A stretch of DNA of 64,000 nt from Siphonodentalium dalli (lineage: Eukaryota > Mollusca > Scaphopoda > Gadilida > Siphonodentaliidae), in contig CP136063.1 of assembly GCA_032622095.1 (NCBI GenBank), positions 6,987,814-7,051,813 of the forward strand. The letters are read 5' to 3'. The notes beneath the pieces were generated by a model, which worked only from the letters and a program-made list of their open reading frames with translations, ran no database searches and was not told where the DNA came from. The position numbers were made by a program, and so were the translations under genes. This document shows, in pieces, positions 29,401-43,120 of this stretch. The stretch's first letter is position 1. Each line of letters begins with the position of its first letter.

Positions 29401-32400
29401 TATCCGCATTTTTACAACAGAAGTGGGAAGCAGATAGAGTTTGTAACAACGGCGTATTATCTCAGGACATGCATGGTACATGTATATCAAAATAAGTAAA
29501 GTGAACACATCCATGGAAGATTAACAGATGCCTAAACGCACCAAAACTACAACAAATGTTAGTCAATGTTGTGGTTAGTTGGCAATGATGACGTTTTAAA
29601 AAAAATAATTTATTCTTGGCAATGGGATAATAAACTAAATATTCTGAACATATGGAGGCAATTACCCATAACATATAAATAATACGCTAAAATCGACCCG
29701 AATACTCAATGCGCTGGAGAACACTTTGCTGAACAATTTGGCTTTTTTCGTAAGTGCCCAAGTGGCTTTTATGTTTTTACATCATTCCAAAGTATAAAAC
29801 TCGCACATTATGTCATGTTCATGTGCTGTGCTATTTTAACCAACGAATTTAGCTAGAGTTAAGATTTTCATATATATGAGTACGAAAGCACGATTTCCAG
29901 TCAGGCCATTAGTTATCGATGCTTCCCATTGTCTGTCCGTTCGTTTTACGAAATAGTCAAATCCATTGATCCACAACGGAGATAGAACAATACAACACTT
30001 ACATAAAAAACTAATTCAGGAGATGGAACATATTTCCATAGCCTCTTATTAAAATCTTTTGTTTTTCGGTTCGGATAAAGCGCCGAATCGAACGGTACCG
30101 TTATCTCATTTTCCCGCCAAAATGATATAGAACATTTTAGCACCGAGGCTACGATAGTGTAATATTATAACATTGGAAAATCCGCATCAGTTTTACCTTC
30201 CAGAATCATAGCAATTCAGCATGACCCACACGCGTCAGCAGGGTGATTAAAATTTTGTCGGTGAACTGTCATCCGTTTCGCATGATAACGATTTCCATTT
30301 CCCCGTTTCAGTTTTGTCGACGTACTGCGGGATTTCCATGTTGAGCCCCACGGACGAGAACGTCATCCGTTCCGCATTATAACGATATCCATTTCCCCGT
30401 TTCAGTTTTGTCGACGTACGGCGGGATTTCCATGTTGAGCCCCGCGGACGAGAACGTCATCCGTTCCGCATTATAACGATTTCCATTTCCCCGTTTCAGT
30501 TTTGTCGCCGTACGGCGGGATTTCCATGTTGAGCCCCCGCGGACGAGAACGTCATCCGTCCGCATTATAACGATTTCCATTTCCCCGTTTCAGTTTTGTC
30601 GAAATACGGCGGGATTTCCATGTTGAGCCCCGCGGACGAGAACGTCATCCGTTCCGCATTATAACGATTTCCATTTCCCCGTTTCAGTTTTGTCGACGAA
30701 CGGCGGGATTACCATGTTGAGCCCCGCTGACGAGAACGTCATCCGTTCCGCATTATAACGATTTCCATTTCCCCGTTTCAGTTTTGTCGACATACGGCGG
30801 GATTTCTATGTTGAGCCCCGCAGACGACGATGTCCTTCGCTATGTGTTCTTCGTGTTTGTGACGTGGAGTGTTTCTGTCTTTACGACTTTCAAACTCGTC
30901 GGAAATCTGAACTGCTTCAAAAGTAAGTTTCCTTAACATCGTTAACCTTGTATTTAATAAATGAATTATCCCATTCAGTTATACAAGTCTACATTCGATC
31001 GGTATATTATTCATGTGAAGGGGTGTTCATGCAATGAAAGCAGACGGCAGACAGAACACAGACACTACAAGTTTAAGCAGTACGATACATATCCATTGGT
31101 GAAACAATTAAGATAATACGCTCGAACAAAGTATGTCGTTGGGTTAACTCATTATCTGAACATGAACTACTCGTCAATCAATATATATTATATAAATGTT
31201 TAATATGATGTTCATTTCATAAAGATATTGGTGAATTTATTACAAACTCTGATTACGAACCAGTATGCACATACCACCTTAATGTATGTTAAGGCTATCC
31301 GGATACCATTCACACATAGTATGCGAGTATGATACCCCGATAGTTGTTAGTTGTAGTCATAAATATTAACTGCCAGTAGGTTGCATACGATTGTGTACAC
31401 ACATGATTGACTTCCTATTATCTTGAATACGTATTTATTGCACAATTATGCAATTTTGTTGCAACGGGTCAAATTCGCCCACGTCATGTTCCGGAAGAAA
31501 TATAAATAGCAAAGTACAAAGTAGCGACACCATACAAAACTCACGCGCAAAGCTGTTCTGCCACCAGCGTGCCATTTTCATTTATCGTGCAATGCCTTAC
31601 AAGCTCTTATAAACTGGATGAAATCACTTATCATGGACTCATATACTACCCGACTGCGATCTACGCCCAATGCTACGGGTATATTCCGTGTACGCGCATG
31701 TCCATGGGTTGGTATATAAACTTAATATGACCATACGTAAACGTAATAAAGCCCACGTAGATTAAATCAGGCAGTTTGCGATACGAAATACATTTATAAT
31801 AATTACCGTTTTTGAATTACACCGGTATCGAAATTAGTCGACGAAATTGATGCGACAAAGATAAAGGGAAATAATGACATTTCTTCCTGTGCTCAAATAG
31901 AACTTTCGAAGAGGTGTTCTTTTGTGCGACACTGTTCACAACATTTTTACTCGATGCGTTTACTGGTAACACCGAAGATCTGGTCTGCTTGACAGCGTGG
32001 AAATATAATAAAATTACATTACAAAATGCTCCAAGTTGTGTGTTGAAATTCTGCACTACATTACAGGGTGTGCTGTATAGCTCATGGTGTGTTGCTACAC
32101 AACTAAGTCATGTGGTCCGAAAATATCCAACGTCTATTCAAATCTGAGATAGAAATGCTTATTTGCATAAGTTGGAGGGAATTGTGTGAGCACACGGTGA
32201 CGTCATACAGTATAGTACAGTTCACAATCCGAAGAAACAAGTCCTGTTACAGTCATGTCGCAAGCATATGGGTGCTCGTCCCATATCCCAACTAAAGAAC
32301 ACAGGTGTGACATTAAGAACTAACCGGCACGATTGAACATAGTGACATTAACGGATTGACAGACCCATGTCACAGAATATATCGCAAGCATATGAACGCA

Positions 32401-35400
32401 TGCATTTGACACTATATCAATATGTGGGATACATACACAAAACCGCACGCGTATGTTACTGGTATCAGTATATATCGAACGATTGCAACCCTAAGTGTCA
32501 TCCTTACGCGACGCAGGCATGCATATAATTCCCAAAGTTCAGTCATACCAGAGTCCAGAATATTGTACCCAAATACAGGTTATGTCACACCGTTATATAA
32601 TCGTTATTTGTTTGTGTGTAAAGCGTTCCTACATCAATAATTTGTACACTGCTACTACGTCAATAAAGCAATTTTCAGTCAATATATACAAGGAAATGTT
32701 GATCAACTGCGGAACGCAATGTGAAATTAAGAAGTATCCACGATTAAATACAATGGCCCACTACCGGTTGGACAGACTACTGCCATAACTAGTGTATGTC
32801 GCAAGCATGTGGATGCACTTATGACACGATATCAATGTCGCATGCTTGGTATGGAATATATACACAAAACTACGCGTGTGTGTTACTGTTGTCAGTATAT
32901 CGGACGAGTTCAATGGCGTCGGATAGCACACTCTGCCAAAAAACATTATTGTTCTCATTAAAAGACGCATGCGTGCATGATTATCATACACTATCGGCCA
33001 GTAACAAACATGCAACTGCGTCTGTTTACCACACGCTCGATCGATATATTCTAACTGACTCTTCCCCACCGATGTCCCTATATTCCTTCAAGATAGATGT
33101 TGCCTAACACTGTTTCTTGAGTGAAAGTGCTCAATTTCAGGTAGAACAAAACGCATAGATTTAACCATAAAACCTGCATTTTAGTAACTTCATTTGTATT
33201 TGTCTTGCCATAATTGTCATATCTGCTTCAAAATAATACGGACACCAAACCCCATCAGCACCAACATTCAGTCATACACGTAGTCGAGAATACTGTACCC
33301 AATTACTGGTTGTGTAAACATTTTAAGGCTTTATGTTTTGTACACTTCGCTACTACGTCAATAAAGCAATGTTCAGTCCATATGCCAGGATCCATTAATC
33401 GATGTCGCAACCACGTGAGCGCCCCTTCCGGAATATCGACGTATCCCAACTCTAGAACGCATGCAATGTGAAATTAAGAATTAACCACAATTGAACATAG
33501 TATACCACTAACGGATTGTCAAACTATTGTCATATACTGTATGTCGCACGCATATGGACGCACTTGACACGACATCAATATCGCACGCTTGGTACGGAAT
33601 ATATACACAAAATCGCACGCGCGAGTTACTGTTGTCGCATATCGGACGAGTGCAGTGGCGTAATGATCGCACGATCAGTCAAATACAAACTGTTATCCTT
33701 ACGCGACGTACATGTATGCAAGTATGTCATATACCAGGGGGAACTATACACAAATATATGCGGCTGTTAATCACACATTGGAACGGCATATTCTAACTGA
33801 CCCTTCCCCACAAGTGTCTCTACATCCCTGCATTATGGATGTTAATTGCTCAACGCGGTTTCTTCCATGAAAGTGCCAAATACATATAACGATTTAAACT
33901 CATAGATTTAATCACACAACCTGGAAATTTTAAGTATTTTAGTGACTGTTCGTATTTTTCCTGCAATATTTGTTTATCCTTTTAATGCTGGGAACTGCAC
34001 TGTTATGGTATTAAAGACCATGTTCCAGTGCTTTCTCTTATATGGGAAGCCTCGTGTATGTAAGAGAATGCGTTGGCACAGGGTTTTTCGTAATATTTCC
34101 GGAAACTCAAGTCATGAAATTGTTAAATTTAATAGACACCATGCACTATCAGCATCAAAACTCTAATAGCAGGTAGCGTTGAGAACACTGTACACAATCA
34201 CTGGTTATGTCACAAGTCTAAGGCCGTATTATATATTTTAATGCGCTCTCACATCACACATTTTCACACTGCGCTGGTACACCAATAAAGGATTTTCAGT
34301 CTATATTCTAGTATGAGTTGATCAATGTCGCAACCATATGGGCGTCCCTTCTGGAATATCGACATACCCAACTATGGAAAGCGTTGTGAAATTAAGTAAT
34401 AGCCACCATTGAACTTCCTACCACTAATGGGTAGACAGACTATTTCCATATTGTATGTCGCAAGCATATGAAAGCACTTGCCACCATATCAATATCACTC
34501 GCTTGGTATGAAATATGTTATACAAAACCGCATGTGTGTGCTCGTGTTGTCAGTTTATCTGAAAAGTGCAATGACGTAATGATAGCTTGACCTGTCAAAT
34601 ACACTTCCACGATCGCACAGAATTTCATAAACATTCCGGAAGTCCACACCGCATCTTAACATCTTTGCAATGTATCTGTTCCTGCATGTGCAATGAAATC
34701 GTGAAATTGCCAGTTTGAAACTTTTAATGCAATTGCTTGTAGCTACCGGCTTAAATATAACTGACACCACAAACCGTCAATATCAAATCACAATCATACC
34801 AAGTACGGTAGAGCTGAGAACACTGCTACCAATTACTGCTATACCACGATGCCAGTCTTATTAAAACTAGACCTAACTTTCATTACTTTCAACTTACGTT
34901 GATAGTTGACTGTAAGGAAACCTTGGTCTAGTTATTACTAGACTGCCACGATGCTAAAGCTGTAGTTTTATTTTGGTTATACTGAGTAAATACGTCAATC
35001 ATTTTCCACAGCACTACTGCATCAATAAAGGATCTTTCAGTCCATATGCCAGGACGTGTTCATCAACGTCACACCCGTATGGACACACCTCCCAAAATAT
35101 TGAAACATCACGAGTCTGGAACACATTGTTAAGAATAGAAATGACCAAATTAGCAGACTCTTGCCATCGTATATATCGCAAACATATGGACGCATGTGCC
35201 ACTACCGGTATATCAATATGAAACGTTGGTATGCAATATATACACACAACTGATTATGTGTGTTCCTGTCGTCAGTTTACCATATGAGTGCAAATGCGCA
35301 AATATAGCACAATTTTCTGCACGAACAGTGAAATACCACATGCGTTATTGTTATGGGATCGCAGTAGTTTCATAAACTTGGGGCCATAGCACCGATGTAT

Positions 35401-38400
35401 GTTCTTTCTTTGAATGTCTAATTGAACATAATAATTGCTGTTTGCAGTCATGTTTCACGAACTAAAATAGCTATAGTAGTACATGTACCCCGATGTATGT
35501 AAGGCAAAATTATAGTAAATATTTGTATGTAGAGGATCGCACATGAGTTTATATTGTGTACGGGATCTATCAATCGAGATAACTAAATTCGATTTGAGCC
35601 GAGGTTCACCGAGACTCAAATAGAATTTAGTGGATGAGGTTGATAAAGTAGAATGAGTTTGATATACCTTTTATCACATGATCAAATAAACGCGAAGTAT
35701 TCATCGAAGAAAACTATCATAAACTATCAGCAATCGCAAGTCATTCAAATAATGGCGTGATGTCATCGCACGTGCTAATAGTACACGTGTGTCTTACCAA
35801 TAATTATTAACCTGGGTTTGTGAGTTAATTATGTTATATATACACCATTAAATACATCAAAGTGTCCTTATTTATCTGGGACTATTGTTTACACGCCCAA
35901 ACAATGCACAGTTACATGAAAAGTCATCTGATGTCTTATAGAAGCCGATGTTAGTTTAGCGTCCCATTTGTTGATTTAAGTAGGTTTTGTCGAGGCTTTG
36001 GATCATGTAATAAATATAATCTATAACTCGTCGAGTATAGGCTATAGCGGAATTTACAAAATCCGTCCACTACATCAGGTCAGGACCTCAACAAAGGCTG
36101 GTCCAGTTCTAATTTTCTGGACTCGTTTTGTAAATTCCGCTACAAACTGGGGACTCATTGTAGATCCTCTCTTTATTGCACACCCTGATCCCTGGAACAT
36201 GACAAATGTGGCAAGAATGAATAAATACCAACCGGTATGATGGCAGTATCTCATTCTAATAAAAATATATTGCTTATTGGTGAATTTGGATTTAGTTCAA
36301 AATAATATGATCATCCTGTTGGCGCAATATTTTATTAATCAGAAGGCAATCACATCACCCAGGAGTCTTCATGTCTGTTCATTACACTTTCTGTTAGACA
36401 TATATGTACAGCCACCTTCAAGTGTAAATTATGACACTTTCCGAATGTAATAGAACAAGATTTACATTCTCCAGAATTGAAGCAGTGTATATTTTCCTTA
36501 GAACAAGTGGATCAATACCCTGTACTTTCATAAGATGTTTTGCACTGAATAAATAAATACACATCAGCTTCATGGAGTGAATTCCTTGTTACCTCAGGTC
36601 AAGAATCACTATACCGTGTGCACATATTACACATGTATGCCTCCACCCCAAAAGTATCCATTGCACACATGACTACCTCCAATATAATTTAGAATAGATG
36701 ATGTATTTTCTGTTATCCTGTTTTCTCATCATTTCCTTTTCTAGTAGTATTATAAGGAAGCTGAAGTTGCAAGTTATTACAAGTTTGCGTCCTTGGTGTT
36801 GATATTGTCTTTGTGTTTGAATAACATTCCAAGAAGAGAGTTAACAGAAAATAGTGGATTTGACATTTGAGTCATCAGTCAGGATACAACAGTTCCATTT
36901 AATCTCTGATTGTGAATTTTAATTTTACACCTGTCCAAAAAAATTGTCTGATGCCTTTTCAAAATGTATTAAGAACCAGTAATTGTCAGATCACAGAGTT
37001 GAACTTCTGATAGTTGATATAGTTATATGTGTGATAAGCAGGATGTAGATCCAAAATATCCCTAAAAATAGAAAATAAAACACTTGAAGTATACAATAAT
37101 ACATACCGGTACACAATACAGACATGATTTTAAAAAGTGTGGTTGCACAACTAATCAATTGATCAAGTGTATGCTGCATTGAAAGTACTATGGCTTCTTT
37201 TCATGGAGTTTGAACTGTTAAATAAAAGGAACGACCAACATTCCTTTTTATGCCAAGCAGTTTGATCTATCGAGTACAACCATGTAAATATTTGCTGACA
37301 TCTAAAAGCATTGTTGTCAACATTAAAAATAAACAGTAGTAACTACTACTGTAGCTGGGATACCAGGAGTTTGCTTTAATGAGGGTTAAATAATTATTGT
37401 GCCTACAAGTCATCCAAGCTATTTAAATTATTAGCGTCTCTTTGATTTGCCGCACCTATTCCATGAGACACCTGAGACAGTTCCCCCTACATATATTCTA
37501 AGCTGATGACAAACACTCTTTATAGCTAATTATTAGTGCCACTTTAAAATCATCTGAGAAACACAGCACCTATCCCACGACAATCCATGGGTCACGTTAC
37601 AGTACCCCTGTGTATTAATTTTCCTACATACCCGGTATATTATCTTCTAAGCTGATACTACTTCTTAGCTCATCAATGCTATTTATTAACCCTTTCCTAA
37701 CTGGAGCTTCCTGAAATTTTGCAAAATCCCTGTGCCAATGCTTTCTCTTATATATGCGAGTCGCCAATATGGCACCTCACCTACAATGTACTAGTATAAA
37801 AGAGAATGCATTGGCCAAGTCTTTCCCAGGAAAAGGGAGCGATTGCTCCCACACCTATAATTACTGGCAATATTTTATTCGCAGGTGCCAAAATTTGCAC
37901 TTGTAAAAATGTTCACAGTCACTGTAATAGTTGATTAAGGTATATAAGTTGATCGAAAGTATATTTATAACCTTTCCCATCAGTTAAGTTATGGGCATGT
38001 GAAAAGTTTAACTGGACATGTCACATATGTCTATCCCACATTTCCACAGGTATTTTTTTTTTGCCTAATATGTTTGAGGATTATCAGCGTTGGCCATGTG
38101 TTCTGTGATGGGAACCATTACTTAAACAGTTGCTACTATGATGCTAATAAGACATATATCTTTCAAGCTAAGTTTGCAGCGGTACAAGTAACTTAAAATG
38201 GTTGAGTTTTAACATGTACGTTTCCATGGTACCAATAACTGCGATGAACAGTGGCTTGTCACTGGGGATCAGTGTCCACTGAGCCACTGACCAAGCACAT
38301 GAGAAGATAAATTTACTTTGAGAAAAGTTCTACTTGTGTGAAACGAAAGGAGAAAAATGTAATTGTACTTGCTCTCACTGATCGTTAGCTGACTAAACAA

Positions 38401-41400
38401 TAACAGAATTGAAAGACAGACCAATTGGGTTTTAACATTATAACCACAAATCATGTATGGTAGCAATTTTGCATTCAGTAAGTTAATCCATTTTTATATC
38501 TCAGCTCACACATGGATAGGCCTACATGTACATGGGGAAACCGAAAGCTTGCATGATAGTTGTTTCGGTTTAATGTATAGTGTTTTCACAATGGAGTTGT
38601 GTTAGAAATTTGTTTTGTATTTATAACAGGAAGAGGCAAAAGTGTGTAACGGTAAAGTTTGGCAACACAATTATCGCTGTCGAGGGACAAAAATTAGGTT
38701 TGAGGTCCTGAACATGGATTTTGGTTAGTCGAAACATGGAAATTTTTTGGACCTTTTTATATGTACCGGTACTGGTGCATGCAGTACATTTACATGTATG
38801 TTGTGCATGGCGGTTCTCAAATATATATTCAACATCGATTAAGAACTGTATCTGTAGCTGCGTAAATTTAAAACTGAGCGAAAAATAATAATGTTCATGC
38901 ATGCGTGTCAAATATTACAAATATTAGGATGAAAGTTTAAAAAAATAATTGCTGGATCCAAGACAATTCCCGCTACGTACCGTATTTCCTTGACATCATG
39001 ATTAACTTGAAGATGAAGTGTATAAACATACTAGTTAGTAGTGTGAAGGTGATGCCATTTGGTATTGCAGAATGGTTAATAATAATACCAGTTTACTCTG
39101 ACAAGTTTCAAAACTGAAAACAAACTGTTATATTAATGTCGTATTTTTACTTAGGGGTTATTTCTATATTACTACATTATTAATTAAATACGAACATACA
39201 AGTTTAACTAACCTTTATAATATAACAGGAACATTTACATGTAGAATAACAGGTAATAGAATAGACGATATTTGTAAGACATGTTGTTGGTTTGAAGATT
39301 GTGGATCGAGTGGTGGAAGTTCGTCATCGGGAGAGCGTCGCCGTGCAGTTCCGGAATTGGCCGAGCCGTGTTCGTTTGACTTCGTGATTGTCTCTCCCGC
39401 AGTTGTTGATGGGGTCAAATGTGACCTCATTTGTATATCTTCCGATCACGGACTTTTTGGTGTTTTGTTTGTCATCCACGTTATTAATTGATACCCAAAA
39501 ACACTACACAACACCCTGTTTTATTTTGAAAAGATATGATCCGAAGGTCCATAACTTTTGAGCCAAGAAAGGGCGAGGAGTCTGAACTATAAGAGCTCAA
39601 AAACCCTAGTCACGCAAAATTAGGATTAAGGTGTTGCTAAACCACACCCAAAAGTGAGCGTTTCTATGATCCAGCAAAAACTCACAATGACTACTGAATT
39701 TAGAAGTAAGAAAGCCAATCCTTTTAGCCAAATGGATCGTAACGCTTTATTTTAGAAATTTATGCCCTATATACGAACACTTGAATTTGAGGGGCTCACT
39801 AATATGAGCCTATTGTAATTGGCCTAGCCAATAAAATATTAAACCTTTTATTAAATAAGATTGTATATTGAATAATGTGAAAAAGATGTATTTTCTGTCA
39901 TGTGGACTACATAATGCAGTCTATTTTTAACACTGGTATGTGGACTACCTATGGGTAGCCTATTTACATCTTTTTATTCAATGTTAGAATCTTTCATGGT
40001 TTAGTCTTTTCCATTTAATTTCAAACTGAAAAAGATAGTACATATGATATCATACGTGACGTTCAGTTGGATTGACTTGAGAATTGCACCAATATGAAAT
40101 GATTTCATCTCCTTGATGTTATCATATTTTGGGAAATGATCTAGTAACCATTCATATAACAATTAACATTCACAATGTGAATGATTTCATTTACTTTAGG
40201 TATAGTCTAAATTGTTATATTGACCAATTATGTTTTTTCTTCCAATTTAAAGTGAACAGCCATTCATCACATTTGGATGTATTTGCATGGTGGTTGGCAA
40301 CTTGGCTGATTTTTCCATTCAAACAGCCATAACTTCGTATTTTTCGAAGTTTATCATTTGGGAAGCTATTGGGAAAATGTTGAGCTTCTGATTGATGCCT
40401 TGGTATAGATATATGACAAATTTTGTCATAGTTTGTGATAGTCTTGCTATCATGGCTGGTTATTTCAATCATGTTTAGTGCTTCCCTAGTGCCATTGAGT
40501 ATACCACCTTCTATTGGATGAATAACTTCAATTTCATGAATGTCTTCACTGGGAATAGTTTCTGAAATCTCTATTGAAATATCTAACCATTCCCACTTTT
40601 CATTGACATTATTTGTGGAGTGGCTGAAGTGTGTGGTGTTTGATTCAGATGAGGCTATCCCACACAAATTATCTGCGTCGTTCACATGTGGGATATTATT
40701 CATACTGTCGTTCGTGATTATTTCATGGTACAATTCGGATATGTTGTCAACCTTATTATCACATATATCAGGATTTGATATACACCTTACCATCTCCTTA
40801 CCTGGAAATGTTTTGTCAGATAACTCACCATGTGAATCTGAGTCTTCAAAAACGGATGGAAATTCTGAGTAATCTGATTTTGAACACACGTATTTATCCG
40901 ATAATTTATGGGGGTTGACTTTTGACTCAGGGAAGGATATATCCGACAACTCTTGTTGATATCCCGGACCCATGTGCCATGGAGGATTGTCATTACTGTT
41001 TGAGTCCAGAGTTGGTATTCTAGGAATGAGATTTTCAAAATCATTGTTTTCTGGTTCTTCAACCATATGTGGTTGATATTGTTTGTTCCCTATGATTGCA
41101 GATTTTGTCTCATTTAAACAAGTATCAGTAGAATCACTATCACAGTAATTTTCTTCATCATCAAATGCCATCTGAGTATTCTCAGACTTTGGCATTATTT
41201 GTTCCATTTCATACAGAATATAAGTTGTTGATATGCCAGGGTTGTTAATGGCAATGGCATTAAAAATATTGAAATCATCTTGAGGCAAACAATGACTAAG
41301 AGCGTTTATTCGCTCATTTTCACTAAAGTTGGCATCGATTACAAAATTAGAAAATCTGAGTCTGTATTTCAGCCAGTCTTCTATACCATCATAAACTAGA

Positions 41401-43084
41401 TGTTGTGGTATATTTTGGGGCAGTTGTTCATTTTTCGTACAGCTTGAATGGTTATGAACATGTAAGTCAACTTCTGGTATCACATTCTCAGTCTGTGATT
41501 TTTGGATTTCTATTTCAAGAGGTGCTTTTTCAGTCTGAACTGTATGATGTACCTCTGGTATAATTATTTGATTGTGTACCTTTGGGGAACACATTTGTTG
41601 TTGGATAACTTGAGGTTGACCAACTTGAGTTTGAGAAAATTGAGGTTGAACAAATTGAGGTTGTTGCATTCCATGAGTTTGAACACCCTGATGGAACAAT
41701 AGTTGAGTTTGAATACCCCTTTGGGGCATTATTTGAAATTGCTTGCCTAGTTGAGAATTTGGTTGAACCTGCATACCTGGTTGAGGTATGGATTGATTTT
41801 GGGTGCCTTTTTGATTTGATTGGGGTTGCCCATTATGTTGAGCCATTTGAATTTGAGTACCTTGTTGGAACACATTTTGAGATTGACCACTTAGTTGAGG
41901 TACTATTTGAGATTGAGACGTTTGAGTACCTTGTTGGAACATATTTTTATGGTGACCACTTGGTTGAGGTACTATTTGAGGTTGAGTTGTTTGAGTACCT
42001 TGTTGGAAAATAGTTTGAGGTTGAGGTACTATTTGAGGTTGAATATGTTGCTGGGACATATATTGAGTACCTGGTTGAGGTTGGTACAGGGGTTGGTATT
42101 GTGGTTGTGACATAGCCTGAAACTGCATACCTATTTGAGATATGAATTGATGATTTTGAACACCTGTTTGATTGTTCACTTGTGGTTGAGTCACTGCTTG
42201 AGAATGACCTTGATTTGGAGCAACTGGTTGAGGTTGAACCTGATTAGGAACTGGTTGAGTTTGACTTTGATATGGAACAACTGGTTGTGGTGTTGTTTTC
42301 GGTTGAACATATTGTTGAAATTGAACACCTGGTTGGGGTGTTATCCGTGGTTGAGCATTATTCTGAAATTGACCACCCGGTTGGGGTGTTATTTGCAATT
42401 GAGCATTATTTAGAAATTGAACACCCAGATGGGGTGTTATTTGGGGTTGATGATTTGGTTGAAAATGAACACCCGGTTGAGGTGCTATTTGGGGTAGAAT
42501 ATTTGGTTGAAACCCTTGTTGAATTTGAACATTTTGTTGAAAACACTGGGTGACTTTTGGTGAGCTTGATGCTACTGTTGCATCTACTAAATATTGACTT
42601 GTGACATTTTGGCCTTGAATAGGTTGCTGAAGACACCAGTTTGAGGTTTGGCAATTCAAACCTTCTGGTCTAATGTCATGATAATATGGGGACTGTTCTT
42701 GTGAATTACGATATGGATTGTTCTGAGCAACTGTATGGCTTTGAACAATCGATGCCAATGAAGAACTTTTATTCTCCTTTTGATTACAGTCCATGTAATT
42801 AAGACAATTAGTCTGACTAAAGTGTGGTGTCTGATAAGTCATTCTGTTATTGATGTTTTATATTCCAGAATTCACACCTACACCCTCTCTCATTTGATGC
42901 CAAAAAGTAAAGTATACTAGTTGGATACAAAACAAACTCCAATAAATGGAATTATTTGTCAAAAAGTGGACACTAGAGCATCCATGTCATTTCATAAATG
43001 GGCATCTGGCAATGAAAAGGACAAAAAATATTATATCAAACAATTTGAGATTAAAAATTAATCAATTATATGGAAATTAATGCA

Positions 43085-43120
<36 letters not shown>

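Noticed and set aside
39215-39430. 71-codon minus ORF repeated exactly at 43731-43946
   Set aside because: It lies inside both LTRs and has no domain. The repetition is due to the LTR duplication.
41759-42553. Several + strand ORFs rich in Leu/Val/Glu opposite the gag ORF
   Set aside because: They are antisense shadows of the Gln/Pro codon repeats of the minus-strand Gag protein.
40215-42842. Gag-like ORF as a host transcription factor or mediator-type Gln-rich gene
   Set aside because: It sits between two matching LTRs with a target duplication and contains a capsid-like segment. Transposon origin explains it better.
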